Source: Halorhabdus sp. CBA1104
GTDB lineage: Archaea; Halobacteriota; Halobacteria; Halobacteriales; Haloarculaceae
Assembly: GCF_009690625.1 (NCBI RefSeq)
Contig: NZ_CP033878.1
Span: 124,001 to 188,000 of the forward strand
DNA length: 64,000 nucleotides
Direction: 5' to 3'
Part shown: in pieces, positions 27,457-36,168 of the stretch
How positions within the stretch are numbered: the stretch's first letter is position 1
Layout of the letters: each line of letters begins with the position of its first letter
Notes under the pieces: model-generated
What the model was told of the DNA's origin: nothing
Database searches by the model: none
Seen by the model: only the letters and a program-made list of their open reading frames with translations
Program-made: the position numbers and the translations under genes

Positions 27457-27718
27457 CTTTCGCCCCTCCGGTCGAGATCCTTCTCGTCGGGACTGACCTG
27501 ATCGTAGAGGCTCACCCGATCGCGGGCGAGCAGTCGATCGCCGCGGACGTCTCGGAGTTGCTGGAGACGCCGTCGGTGCGATCCATCCGCGCGCAGGTGT
27601 GACACCAGACGTGGTGGGTGGTCGGCTCCCAGGTCGTGTGGCCGTTCGGGCACCTGAAACGCCATCTGTCGGTCCGCTCCTCGATAGTGACCGTCGCAAC
27701 GGCCTTGCCGTCTGGCAT
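27453..27718 (-). pseudogene. Small zinc-ribbon protein, frameshifted (first of three)
   Basis: From ATG 27718 the frame gives MPDGKAVATVTIEERTDRWR and the clear zinc knuckle CPNGHTTWEPTTHHVWCHTC. It then degenerates into SSNSETSAAID and stops at 27512. In another frame the same DNA continues as LQQLRDVRGDRLLARDRV and ends at 27453, overlapping the next gene. A one-base indel near 27565-27575 would join them into about 88 residues. No homopolymer is present there, so this may be true decay. The conserved HHVWC motif suggests a haloarchaeal zinc-ribbon family. Confidence 0.65.
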
Positions 27719-27833
27719 GTCCACTCGGGACTGACGGAGTGGCTACTCACAGATCGAAGCCTGCAGTGGAGTGAAAGTGGACCTGATCTCGAATACAGCA
27801 TCGCTGCTCGCGAATTTGCTCGCAGCAAAATCA

Positions 27834-27907
27834 TGGGCCAACGCGGATTTGAACCGCGAACCTCCCGGTTATCAGCCGAGCGCTCAACCTGATTGAGCTA
27901 TTGGCCC
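27834..27907 (-). tRNA. tRNA-Ile (GAT anticodon)
   Basis: The 74-nt cloverleaf on the minus strand has acceptor GGGCCAA pairing with TTGGCCC, D-arm region TAGCTCAATCAGG, anticodon loop CTGATAA (anticodon GAT), and T-arm GCGGTTCAAATCCGC. The discriminator is A; CCA is not encoded. No intron. It stands between the mini zinc-finger cluster and fxsA. Confidence 0.96.
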
Positions 27908-27940
27908 AAGTGAGCGCATCAGGGCGTACCGGAGGGGTAC

Positions 27941-27950
27941 CATTAAGCGT
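27941..27950 (-). promoter_or_regulatory. TATA box of tRNA-Ile
   Basis: The minus strand reads ACGCTTAATG, centred about 37 bp upstream of the tRNA 5' end, preceded by a purine-rich GAAAAGAAA (BRE-like). Position and sequence fit an archaeal TATA element. Confidence 0.5.
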
Positions 27951-27986
27951 TTCTTTTCGCCGGCGCCGTCCCGCGCTCGCTTGGAC

Positions 27987-28547
27987 TCACTCGCGTCGAT
28001 CGTCGGTCGCGTCGTCGACGTCTTCAGCCGCGCCGATATCGCGCACGCCGTCCGGCCCGGCTCCAGCGGGACCACCTGGGCCGCCGGGACCGCTCGGGCC
28101 GGAAGCGCCGCCGATATTGCCGTCTCCCTCGCCCGGAAACCCGCCGACGTAGACCGAGCCGGTCGCGAAGCCGCCAGTCTTGTTGTCGATGTAGGGCGTG
28201 ACGACCCACTTTTTCAGCGCGACGCGGACGGGGTAGCGCGTCGGTGGGACAACGAAGATGAACCCGAGGACGTCCGTCACGAGCCCCGGCGTGAGCAGGA
28301 ACGCGCCGGCGACGAGCAAGAGTGCGCCATCGAGTACTTCGTCGGTCGGCGCCTCGCCTTCGACGACTTTCCGCTGGATTTTCCGCAGCGTGTGCCGGCC
28401 CTCCGCGCGGACGAGCATGAGTCCGACCAGGCCCGTCAGGACGACCAGCGCAACCGTTTCGAGGACACCGAGGACTCCTGCCACTGCCACGAGCAACAGC
28501 ATGTCCAGCAGCGGGATCAACAGCAAGACCGCGATGAGCCGGAGCAT
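27987..28547 (-). CDS. FxsA family membrane protein
   Basis: This 186-aa protein starts at ATG 28547 (MLRLIAVLLLIPLLDMLLLV). It has three to four membrane helices in the first 120 residues, the FxsA motif GALLLVAGAFLLTPGLVTDV and then a soluble tail. The tail is rich in Gly and Pro (GPSGPGGPGGPAGAGP, about residues 145-170), which looks disordered. FxsA was named for suppressing phage exclusion in E. coli; its cellular role is unclear. A single-gene unit next to tRNA-Ile. Confidence 0.9.
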   Translation of the reverse strand: MLRLIAVLLLIPLLDMLLLVAVAGVLGVLETVALVVLTGLVGLMLVRAEGRHTLRKIQRKVVEGEAPTDEVLDGALLLVAGAFLLTPGLVTDVLGFIFVVPPTRYPVRVALKKWVVTPYIDNKTGGFATGSVYVGGFPGEGDGNIGGASGPSGPGGPGGPAGAGPDGVRDIGAAEDVDDATDDRRE

Positions 28548-28670
28548 GCCCGCCCGTACCGTCCCGGGACCCAAACACTTTTCGAGGTATGTCCTACCCT
28601 GATCGGGCGCTGGCGGTTCTGATCGACTCTTTCGCCGGGCTTAGGTCCCTCCAGCCACGGACCGTGATGT

Positions 28671-29000
28671 ATGGTTCTTGGCTTCGGAGTCAGAACCCAG
28701 GATACGCTACGGGCCGAACTCAGGCAGGGACTCGATCGGGCGCTCGCGCTACAGACGTGGATCGCCGACGCCGAGGACGGCGTGGTCTCGGACGCGTTCG
28801 TTCGGCGGCACACACGCTTCGAGTCGGTGACGGCCTTCTGTGAGGCCTGCCCGTGTGCAGAGGACACGATCGGTGGGGTCCAGCGCCTCGCCGACGCCGA
28901 ACGTGACGCGTTCATCGACCGGACGACCGACTTCGAGACGTGGCCGGCGATGAAAGAGAGTGCGGCCGTCGAGGATCTGGTGACGCTACACAACGTCTAA
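28671..29000 (+). CDS. Conserved haloarchaeal protein, unknown
   Basis: This 109-aa protein contains LRAELRQGLDRALALQTWIA and a small Cys motif, FCEACPCAED, then IDRTTDFETWPAMKESAAVE. No signal or membrane segment. The hydrophobic/acidic pattern suggests an all-helical cytoplasmic protein, perhaps metal-binding via its three cysteines. It converges with the phosphate transporter gene, overlapping its end by 4 nt. Family not recognised. Confidence 0.75.
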   Translation: MVLGFGVRTQDTLRAELRQGLDRALALQTWIADAEDGVVSDAFVRRHTRFESVTAFCEACPCAEDTIGGVQRLADAERDAFIDRTTDFETWPAMKESAAVEDLVTLHNV

Positions 29001-30202
29001 CCTAGTCCCGGGATCGCGGCGAGGGCGTGGTACAGTGCAAAACTGATCACGGCCCCACCGACCATCGAAGCGATCCACGCGCCGACTGTATAGCTCGTCT
29101 TCGTGACTGAGACGCCTTCGGAGCTGGTGCCACCGACGAGGCCGGCCCCGACGATGCTAGAGATCATCACCTTGTTGAACGAGATTGGGTACCCCAGGAC
29201 GATCGCGGCCTGTGCGACGAGGAACGCGGGGACGAACGCAGCGATCGACCGTTTGGGTCCCAGAGAGGCGTACTCCCGAGCGACAGCTTGGATGAGACGT
29301 GGCGATCTGACCCACGCACCAAGGAGGATCCCGACTCCGCCGAGTCCGAGCAGGACGATCGACGGGAGCCCAAGCGTCGCCTCGAAGACGGGCTCTAGGG
29401 GACCGGTCGCCAGTCCGACCTGCGAGCCACCGCTGGTGAACACGACGACCAGTGCGAGGGCGATCAGCATCCGATTGATCCCGGCGGTCACGTCCGCCTG
29501 GAGTTGCCGGTGGGTCACTGCGACTGTGAGGAGGGATAGGGCGAGGGCGACGAGGACGATCCCGTCCACCCCGAACGCCCCCGAGGAGAGTTGGAACTGT
29601 CGGGCGAGAACGCCGGCGATCGAGCCCTGGTCGCCCTGTGGAGTCGGGAGAAATGAGAGTCCGACGTTCGCGAGCGCGTAGCCGACGCCGCCGGCCAACA
29701 GCGGAATGCTCAGCGTGTCCGCGACTCGATCGTCGACCAACAGCCACGCGAGCCCGTACGCGAGGACACCTTCGACGACTGGGATCGCGAACCAGAAACC
29801 CAAGATTCGGGCGTAGGTCCCGGCCGCGAACCCGCCGCCGAGCGCGACCCCGGCACCGACCGCCGCGCCGGTCACCGTGAACGCCGAAGGGATCGGATAG
29901 CCCCGCGAGTTCCCAATGGTGATCAGCGTCGCCGCGGTGAGGAGCGTCGCGGTAGCGGCAAGCGGGGTGATCGTCACGCCCGTCACCAGGCCGTGCCCGA
30001 TCGTCTCCGAGATGCTCCCGCCTTGGGAGATGGCCCCGAGCCCGGCGACGAGACCGACGAGCAACGCGCCACGGAGGGTCGACAGCGCGTTCGCACCGAC
30101 GGCCGGCGCGATCGGCGCGGAGTTGCTGTTGGCTCCGACGGTGAAAGACATGAAAAGCGACGCGACCAGCGCCACGGCGACGATCCCGATGACAGAGGAC
30201 AT
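28997..30202 (-). CDS. Inorganic phosphate transporter (PiT family)
   Basis: This 401-aa integral membrane protein has about eleven helices and the duplicated PiT signature. N-terminal copy: FTVGANSNSAPIAPAVGANA. C-terminal copy: GTSSEGVSVTKTSYTVGAWI. The family imports phosphate (or sulfate-like anions) with a cation. In the usual signature the sequence is GANDVANA; here the Asp/Asn pattern is replaced by GANSNSAPI, as in the archaeal branch. A TATA-like GGTTTACCACTC lies near 30234-30245 upstream of the start. Confidence 0.87.
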   Translation of the reverse strand: MSSVIGIVAVALVASLFMSFTVGANSNSAPIAPAVGANALSTLRGALLVGLVAGLGAISQGGSISETIGHGLVTGVTITPLAATATLLTAATLITIGNSRGYPIPSAFTVTGAAVGAGVALGGGFAAGTYARILGFWFAIPVVEGVLAYGLAWLLVDDRVADTLSIPLLAGGVGYALANVGLSFLPTPQGDQGSIAGVLARQFQLSSGAFGVDGIVLVALALSLLTVAVTHRQLQADVTAGINRMLIALALVVVFTSGGSQVGLATGPLEPVFEATLGLPSIVLLGLGGVGILLGAWVRSPRLIQAVAREYASLGPKRSIAAFVPAFLVAQAAIVLGYPISFNKVMISSIVGAGLVGGTSSEGVSVTKTSYTVGAWIASMVGGAVISFALYHALAAIPGLG

Positions 30203-30376
30203 CGATGACTTGCCCGTCCGGTCCGTCTCCGGAGTGGTAAACCGTCCGATCGTGCTCCATCGAGTCGGATTTCGGCCCGGAATCTGAATGGTCTCGCGGC
30301 CGTGGCCTGGGTAACGCGACCGACGACCGATCGGTGATTTCGGAGGGGTCGAAGAAGGCCGGGACGACGAACTGCG

Positions 30377-31360
30377 TTACAGCCCACCTGCGCCGTTGGT
30401 CCGCGGATCGGTACTTTCGGGCGAGCCACTGCCGTTGCCGTCGATTTCGGCCTTCAGATCGGCAAAGTGGGCGCGCCGTTCGGCGTGGGCGTTGTGCTGG
30501 TGGATCGATTCGTCGTTGGATTGTTCCATCCGGACAACGGCGTCGTCGTCGATTTCGGGGAAGCGCTCGACGACGCCCTCGGCCATCGAGCGGACACAAT
30601 CCTCGACGAACTTGGCGTCGCTGTGAGCCTCGTAGGTCATGTGGTCCTCGTCCGGTCGCTTCGCGAGGTTGTAGATGCGCGCACTCATCGACTCGCGGGC
30701 GACCTCGATGAGAGCCCGGAGGTCGACACCGGGCGAGCCCTCGCATTCGACAGTCAACGTGGCGTGGCCCCGCTGGGAGTGACCGGCCTGTGGCACTTCA
30801 TCAAGAAAGTCCTCGACGGTTGTCTCGTCGACGCCGAGGTCGGCCAACGTCTCGCGGGCTCGCTGCTCGGACATGCCCTGCGAGCACGGACAGACGGTCA
30901 TGCCGGTGACGCGAGCCCCGATTTCCTCGCGGGTGCCCTCTTCGGTCGCCGTCGCAGAGGCAACGATGTCGGCGGTACTCTGGGTGGGCTTGTCCGTGGC
31001 GGGTGTCTGCCCGTGTGTCACGTACTCGGCTTCCATGCGCACTTCCGCCTTCTCGGTGTAGTCGTGTTTGTCGAGGAGTCGCTCTGCGGCGTCGCCACAG
31101 ACGTCCTCGACGCGATAGTTCGTGCGATCGACGGCGGCCTCCAGCGTCTCGTCGATGACCTCCATGTTCCGACTCATGTCTGCCCCCTTTCGCCAGGTCG
31201 GCAGGTCGACGAACACGTCGAACTCGGCCATCAAAACGATCGGGCGGCGATCCTCACGGTCGATCTGCAATAACTTCTCGACGCCGGTGACACCGACGCG
31301 ATTCAGCCCTACGGTGACGTCCGGACTGTTTGCCTGTACGTCCGGGAGTTGCTCGCTCAT
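30377..31360 (-). CDS. mptA: GTP cyclohydrolase MptA (GTP cyclohydrolase I type IB)
   Basis: This 327-aa enzyme converts GTP to 7,8-dihydroneopterin 2',3'-cyclic phosphate, opening the archaeal pterin pathway. The FolE2/DUF198 fold is recognised from [17 protein letters not shown], the metal-site region [17 protein letters not shown], and [16 protein letters not shown]. The C-terminus is Ser/Gly-rich. mptD and mch, both in the same C1/pterin network, lie within 18 kb. Start [15 protein letters not shown] is standard. Confidence 0.94.
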   Translation of the reverse strand: MSEQLPDVQANSPDVTVGLNRVGVTGVEKLLQIDREDRRPIVLMAEFDVFVDLPTWRKGADMSRNMEVIDETLEAAVDRTNYRVEDVCGDAAERLLDKHDYTEKAEVRMEAEYVTHGQTPATDKPTQSTADIVASATATEEGTREEIGARVTGMTVCPCSQGMSEQRARETLADLGVDETTVEDFLDEVPQAGHSQRGHATLTVECEGSPGVDLRALIEVARESMSARIYNLAKRPDEDHMTYEAHSDAKFVEDCVRSMAEGVVERFPEIDDDAVVRMEQSNDESIHQHNAHAERRAHFADLKAEIDGNGSGSPESTDPRTNGAGGL

Positions 31361-31444
31361 TCGCCTCTGTGTACGGCTGAATTGCGGTTAGGGCTTTCGG
31401 AAGGGGTGGCCTTGACCGCCCTCGAAACGGGCCGCGGTGGGCTA

Positions 31445-32125
31445 TCAGGGGACGACCCCGACCGTCAACAGCGTGCCGTGTTCACGGAAGTGTTCGACCA
31501 TCGCCTCGCGTGTCTCCCAGTCTTCGGTCGGGAACGACTCGGCGGGAGGAATCGTGACTTCTTCGTCGGGAATGCGGTCCTGTTCGGCGACGTGAAACCC
31601 GGCTTCCCGGAAGGCCTCGCGGTACTCTCCTCGGGTCCAGCGCGTCATTGGAATGTCGACGTACTCGTCCCATTCGGCAGTATGGGGGTTGTTGGCGACG
31701 TAATCGACCGCACAGTAGAAGGTCCCGCCTGGCCGGAGGATGCGACGGAGTTCTTCGAGGGCGGCGACGGGATCGCTCGCGTAGTAGATCGCTTCCATCG
31801 AGAAAGCGTGATCGATGCTATCGGCCTCGAAGGGCAGTGACTCGAAGTCACCGACCAGAAAGCCCACGCGAGCGTCGTCGGTGTAGGCCCGGGCGTTGCG
31901 GGCCATCTGTGCGGCCCCGTCGAGCCCGTAGGCGCGGCCGGCACCGCCCGCTTCTCGCAGCGCCCGGGCGGCGTAGCCGCTGCCACAACCCAAATCCAGC
32001 ACGACGTCGCCGTCCGCGACGGGCATGCGTTCGAGCGCGTGCTTGGCGGTGTGCCAGTGGCGCTCTTCCATGCCTTGGTCGCGGCCATCTTCGGCCCACT
32101 CGTCGAATGCGTCGCTGACGCTCAT
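31445..32125 (-). CDS. Class I SAM-dependent methyltransferase
   Basis: This 226-aa protein from ATG 32125 (MSVSDAFDEWAEDGRDQGME) has motif I VVLDLGCGSGYAARALRE, motif II-like DSIDHAFSMEAIYYAS and post-motif ELRRILRPGGTFYCAVDY. It is a Methyltransf_11 type small-molecule methyltransferase; the substrate is unknown. The open frame extends far upstream, but only as shadow sequence, since the conserved start is at 32125. It is divergent from the membrane-protein gene at 32207. Confidence 0.9.
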   Translation of the reverse strand: MSVSDAFDEWAEDGRDQGMEERHWHTAKHALERMPVADGDVVLDLGCGSGYAARALREAGGAGRAYGLDGAAQMARNARAYTDDARVGFLVGDFESLPFEADSIDHAFSMEAIYYASDPVAALEELRRILRPGGTFYCAVDYVANNPHTAEWDEYVDIPMTRWTRGEYREAFREAGFHVAEQDRIPDEEVTIPPAESFPTEDWETREAMVEHFREHGTLLTVGVVP

Positions 32126-32206
32126 AGTTTCCCTCTGGACGGGACGGCCAAAACCGGTTCGTCTCGGTCCGGAAAGATTCAACCGCCTCGCCCGCGGAGG
32201 GTGGCT

Positions 32207-32629
32207 ATGGCACTGCGGAACCGCTACCAGTTTGCGGATACTGCCCAGCAGGTTGTGGGTGGCTTCTTGCTGGCGGGGCCGTTCGTCGTCACCGAGGAAG
32301 TCTGGATGCTGGCTCGTCAGATGAGCGCCTGGCATGCACTCACGACTGCGCTGCTGGTGGCGGTGATCGGCTACGGCGCGCTCTATCAAGCTGACGACGA
32401 CCGCGATCCTGGTGCCGAGGCGGAGGTCGCGGGACTCCCGCTCCGATTTCTCTCGTTGATGGCGGTTGCATTCGGCTCGGTCACGTTGTTGGCCCTGTTG
32501 TTGAACGCCCCGGCGTCGTTCCTTGGCGACGTCTCGATGGCTCGACACGTCGAAGTGACGCTCAAAGTGGTGAGTGTGGGCGCGATTTTCAGCGTCGTCG
32601 GTGCGGCGACGGCCGACAGCGTCTTCTGA
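32207..32629 (+). CDS. DUF2391/TIGR02587-like integral membrane protein
   Basis: This 140-aa protein has four predicted helices: VVGGFLLAGPFVVTEEVWML, LTTALLVAVIGYGALYQ, LSLMAVAFGSVTLLALLL and VSVGAIFSVVGAATADSV. An acidic cytoplasmic loop (ADDDRDPGAEAE) follows helix 2. The pattern matches the DUF2391 membrane family; function unknown. It starts 82 bp from the divergent methyltransferase start. Confidence 0.78.
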   Translation: MALRNRYQFADTAQQVVGGFLLAGPFVVTEEVWMLARQMSAWHALTTALLVAVIGYGALYQADDDRDPGAEAEVAGLPLRFLSLMAVAFGSVTLLALLLNAPASFLGDVSMARHVEVTLKVVSVGAIFSVVGAATADSVF

Positions 32630-32682
32630 GATAACCCGAGCCAGCACGTTTAAGAGCCCGCCAGCCCCGTCTCCGGGCAGAG

Positions 32683-33261
32683 ATGGACTACGCCCTGGCG
32701 ATCGACGACGCACCGACGACGATCCCGGCCGGGACGGGTATCCTACTGGTCCACCCGAGCACCGCGGAGACAGACCGGATCGACACCGATTTCCTCAAGA
32801 CCGACACCGAGCAGTTTCTGGTCATCTCGACGCGCACGTCCGCTCGCGAGGTGACCCAGAAACTCGAACACTACGAAGTCGATGAAGACACAGCGACGAT
32901 TCTCGACGCGCTGTCCGTCGAACGTGGCTACACTCGCCGACAGAGCGACGACGTCCGGTACGTCTCCGCTCCCGAGGACTTAGACGGGATCGTCGCCGAA
33001 ACCCGCCGCTTTCTCGACGAGACCGATGGCAAACGCCGGATCAGCCTCGATTCGCTCACCGAACTGATCTACTACACTGACGAGCAACGCACGCGGGAGG
33101 CAGCCCACCGACTCCTCGCGCTTCTCGAGGAAGAAGACGCTGTCGGGTTGTTCCACCTGGCTGGCGGTGTCCACGACGAGAGCGTCGTCGACGAATTTCG
33201 GGCGCTGTTCGATGCCGTCGTCGAACTCGACCGAGATGGGACGGTCAGGACGACGTTTTGA
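32683..33261 (+). CDS. RecA/KaiC-like haloarchaeal protein without P-loop
   Basis: This 192-aa acidic protein reads MDYALAIDDAPTTIPAGTGI then LLVHPS, a layout like the start of RecA/KaiC domains. The P-loop Gly-Lys-Thr is missing. Downstream are VISTRTSAREVTQKLEHYEV and LTELIYYTDEQRTREAAHRL, similar to KaiC-fold proteins. This resembles haloarchaeal DUF7090/DUF835-like proteins thought to be regulators that lost ATP hydrolysis. Family call is tentative. It follows the DUF2391 gene by 53 bp. Confidence 0.6.
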   Translation: MDYALAIDDAPTTIPAGTGILLVHPSTAETDRIDTDFLKTDTEQFLVISTRTSAREVTQKLEHYEVDEDTATILDALSVERGYTRRQSDDVRYVSAPEDLDGIVAETRRFLDETDGKRRISLDSLTELIYYTDEQRTREAAHRLLALLEEEDAVGLFHLAGGVHDESVVDEFRALFDAVVELDRDGTVRTTF

Positions 33262-33361
33262 GGCCGCCGGCGTCGACTCTCGCCACCGATCTATGGTGTG
33301 TGATGACTTCCCATTGCATATCACCAATAGTTAAGGTTCGGGACAATCACAACGTAAACGT

Positions 33362-33520
33362 ATGCCGGAATGCCAAAACTGCGGTTCATTCGTAACCGCT
33401 GCATACGCGCGTGTTTTCACGCCCAACGGTGTGGACCAGCCGCGGGTCTGTCCCCAATGTGAGGACAAGATCCGAGACGGCGCGGACGTGCGAGAGGCAC
33501 GCTCGACACGACGTGGGTAA
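33362..33520 (+). CDS. Small zinc-finger protein (DUF7563 type)
   Basis: This 52-aa protein reads MPECQNCGSFVTAAYARVFT and then CPQCEDKI, giving two CxxC knuckles about 26 residues apart with the conserved ARVF between them. A paralogue with the same plan is at 37009-37158. Such zinc micro-proteins are abundant in haloarchaea and are presumed nucleic-acid or protein binding. It begins about 100 bp after the preceding gene with its own AT-rich upstream region (GCATATCACCAATAGTTAAG). Confidence 0.82.
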   Translation: MPECQNCGSFVTAAYARVFTPNGVDQPRVCPQCEDKIRDGADVREARSTRRG

Positions 33521-33549
33521 CCGCCCCACCGCCGGACGCCCGTCCCCGC

Positions 33550-34854
33550 TTAGGAACAAACCGCTGTAACAATCCCTTCGGCCTCTTTGAATATCCGCCG
33601 AGCGCGCTCTTTGCCTCGGGCTTCGGCCGTGATCCGAACCAGCGGCTGTGTGCCACTGGCCCGAATGAGAAACCAGCCGTCACCGAGATCGACGCGGACG
33701 CCATCGAGCGTCGTGACGGTTTCGTAGGTGGGCCGAACCCGCTCGCGGACCCGCTCCATCACGGCCGATTTGGCGTCGACTTCGACGCTGTCTCGATGGA
33801 TCGGGTATTCGTCGATTTCGGCCGCCCGCTCTGTAAGCGGTCGCTCGCTTGCGAGCTCGACCAGCTTCGCGGCTGCGAGTGGCCCGTCGGGACAGAGCGC
33901 TTCGTCCGGCCAGATCCAGGCCCCGCTGGGCTCGCCGCCAAAGACGACGTCCGGGTCGCTGGCTCGTTCGGCGACCGAGACGTCACCGACGCGGGTTCGA
34001 GCGACGTCGATGTCGTTGCGAGCGAGGTAATCGTCGACCGCCAGACTCGTGTTCAGTGGCGCAGCGATCGTCTCTCCCGGCTGGGCCGTCTCCCGTGCCA
34101 GGATCGCCAGCAGCGTGTCGCCGCTGAGGAACTCGCCGTCCTCCGTGGCAGCGCGCATCCGGTCGGCGTCACCGTCGTGGGCGATCCCGACGGCACTGTT
34201 TTCACCGGCCAATGCCGCCAACGATTGGCAATGTTCGGCGGTGGGCTCACTCAACCGTCCCGGAAACGACCCGTCGGGCTGGGCGTTCAGTGTCTCGAAA
34301 TCACAGCCGAGCTCAGAGAGCGCTGTCGCAGTGACGCCGCCTGCGCCGTTGCCCAGGTCCAAAACGACCTCCGGGGGAGTCTCGATATCGGCCGTGTCCA
34401 GAATCGCTTCGACGTGTTCGGCCCTCGCGTTGCGTCGTTCGTACTCGCCGATCCCGTCCCAGGCTTGTAGATCCGTCCGGTCTTCGTCGATTCGGCGGGC
34501 AATCGTTTCCCGGCGTGGCGCGTCGAACGCCTGGGTCGTCGGCTGCCAGAGCTTGATCCCGTTGTCCGGCGGCGGATTGTGCGAGGCCGTGATCGCGACC
34601 CCGGCGTCGGCACCGTCCCACTTGGTCGTCCGGGCGACTGTCGGGGTCGCCGCCTGTCCGAGATCGATCACGTCGGTCCCGGATTCCCGGAGGCCAGCCG
34701 ACAGTGCCTCAGAAAGAAATTCTCCGCTCTCCCGTGGATCGCGGCCGACGACGACACGATCCGCCTCGACGCCGAGTGCACGACCCACGCGGAGGGCAAG
34801 CGCCGCCGTCACGGTCTCGCCGACCGGCCCGCGGATGCCGCTCGTCCCGAACAT
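33550..34854 (-). CDS. glmM: Phosphoglucosamine mutase / phosphomannomutase family (GlmM-like)
   Basis: This 434-aa alpha-D-phosphohexomutase interconverts hexose 1- and 6-phosphates for nucleotide-sugar synthesis. Start motif MFGTSGIRGPVG; the active-site phosphoserine is Ser91 in ITASHNPPPDNGIK; the metal loop is HDGDADRMRA; the sugar loop is GGEPSGAWI; the phosphate-binding loop is IRASGTQPLVRI. All four domains are complete. The FGTSGIRG start favours GlmM over phosphomannomutase, but archaeal members can be promiscuous. Confidence 0.92.
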   Translation of the reverse strand: MFGTSGIRGPVGETVTAALALRVGRALGVEADRVVVGRDPRESGEFLSEALSAGLRESGTDVIDLGQAATPTVARTTKWDGADAGVAITASHNPPPDNGIKLWQPTTQAFDAPRRETIARRIDEDRTDLQAWDGIGEYERRNARAEHVEAILDTADIETPPEVVLDLGNGAGGVTATALSELGCDFETLNAQPDGSFPGRLSEPTAEHCQSLAALAGENSAVGIAHDGDADRMRAATEDGEFLSGDTLLAILARETAQPGETIAAPLNTSLAVDDYLARNDIDVARTRVGDVSVAERASDPDVVFGGEPSGAWIWPDEALCPDGPLAAAKLVELASERPLTERAAEIDEYPIHRDSVEVDAKSAVMERVRERVRPTYETVTTLDGVRVDLGDGWFLIRASGTQPLVRITAEARGKERARRIFKEAEGIVTAVCS

Positions 34855-34917
34855 ACGTTTTCCTCGACGACCGGGTACAAAAAATCGTCCGTCGAGATGG
34901 TTCTGGGTCGCTGCTGG

Positions 34918-35625
34918 TCACCGCCACTCGCCGGTGTCGTCTTCCTCGTGGAGTTCGCCTTTCGCCTGCCGTGAGGACGGCCAGAACGCCAGGATGGTGA
35001 CGGCGGTGTAACAGACGCCCACGGTCCCGAGGACGACCGCCCCCGGAACACCCCCGACTGCCGCCGTTCCGACGACTCCTGTCGGCGGCTCGGCGAAGAC
35101 GGTCAGTCGGATCAGCCAGGCCGCGAGCAACACGTACAACAGCGGGGCATACACACGCCACAGCCGCCGAGAGATCGCTTCCCTGAGCGGCGTCTTGATC
35201 GTCGGTTCTCGCAAGTCGTCACTCAACAATTCCCGCCAGTTGGGCTGTTCTGCCCCCTCCGGATCGAGCGCGTTCGCGAAGACGTTCTCCTCTAACAGGC
35301 GGACGCGGGAGCGCCAGATGTCGTAGACTCGGTACCGGCGCGCTTCGATCCCCAGGAAGACGATCATCATTCCCATCCCGACCAGGAGGACGTAGTGGGG
35401 CCGGGACTCGCCGGAGAACGCCCACGTAAGCAGCGTTGCCGTCAAGACGACGGCCCAGTTTGTCGTCCGGTCGATGCGCGTCCGCCAGGACGTCGTGCGC
35501 CCGAGTTCGCCCCGATACGCGTGGCCCATCAACGAGAGGAAATCAGAGCGTTCGGTTGCGGCCTCACCCGCCACCTCGCGCTCCGCCGGCGATTCCGGGT
35601 CGAAATCCTCCGGTGGCACTGCCAT
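34918..35625 (-). CDS. DUF2270 membrane protein
   Basis: This 235-aa protein starts at ATG 35625 (MAVPPEDFDPESPAEREV). Its acidic N-terminal 60 residues lead to DFLSLMGHAYRGELGRTTSW, the DUF2270 signature. Helix pairs at about residues 75-115 (WAVVLTATLLTWAFSG, YVLLVGMGMMIVFLG) and 165-215 surround a charged middle (YRVYDIWRSRVRLLEENVFA). Function unknown. It is separated from the phosphomutase by 63 bp on the same strand. Confidence 0.87.
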   Translation of the reverse strand: MAVPPEDFDPESPAEREVAGEAATERSDFLSLMGHAYRGELGRTTSWRTRIDRTTNWAVVLTATLLTWAFSGESRPHYVLLVGMGMMIVFLGIEARRYRVYDIWRSRVRLLEENVFANALDPEGAEQPNWRELLSDDLREPTIKTPLREAISRRLWRVYAPLLYVLLAAWLIRLTVFAEPPTGVVGTAAVGGVPGAVVLGTVGVCYTAVTILAFWPSSRQAKGELHEEDDTGEWR

Positions 35626-35816
35626 GAGCGGCAGTTCGGTCGCGGGACGGGTAAAACCGTGCCCGAGGACGCGCGACTGCTCGTCGATTCGGCGGGTGCC
35701 CTCGACGGCGGCTGTGGACGATGGCACTCGAAGCATCCGTGGCCCCAGAAACCGGCGATACAGTGCTGTTGCTATCGAATTTGCGTCAAAAGAATCGGAA
35801 GAGGAGACCCCGCGAC

Positions 35817-35984
35817 TTACAGGTCGCGCGGCTGCACGGTCTTCCGGTCGTTCTCCTCGGCACGGCGTGCGGCGTCCTCGAGCAGTTCCTCGACTTCCTC
35901 GTCGAGGGCACCGTAGAAGTCCGAGGCGACGTTCATATCATCGAGCGCTTCCTTGACCGCGGCTTTGACGATTAGGTCTGCCAT
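35817..35984 (-). CDS. DUF1931 histone-fold-like protein
   Basis: This 55-aa protein reads MADLIVKAAVKEALDDMNVA and continues with FYGALDEEVEELLEDAARRA, ending ENDRKTVQPRDL. The helix-short loop-long helix plan and the TVQPRDL ending match the DUF1931 family, which has a histone-like fold and is conserved throughout haloarchaea. It may bind DNA or regulate chromatin proteins, but is much more acidic than a histone. The start 35984 follows an AT-rich patch. Confidence 0.88.
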   Translation of the reverse strand: MADLIVKAAVKEALDDMNVASDFYGALDEEVEELLEDAARRAEENDRKTVQPRDL

Positions 35985-36168
35985 ACACCGTTTTCTTTCC
36001 AAGGGTCGTTTAAAAACGTTCCCAATTCTATCCGCTCTCGGCGGGGTTGACGGGGGTTTGAGGCGGGACTGAGCCGTCACGTCGATCCGAATGACCTGTC
36101 GATCGGCGTTGGCGTCTCGACGCCGACAAACCAACGGGTAAGAGTGGCTTCGGCCCGGAGCAGGTGGC

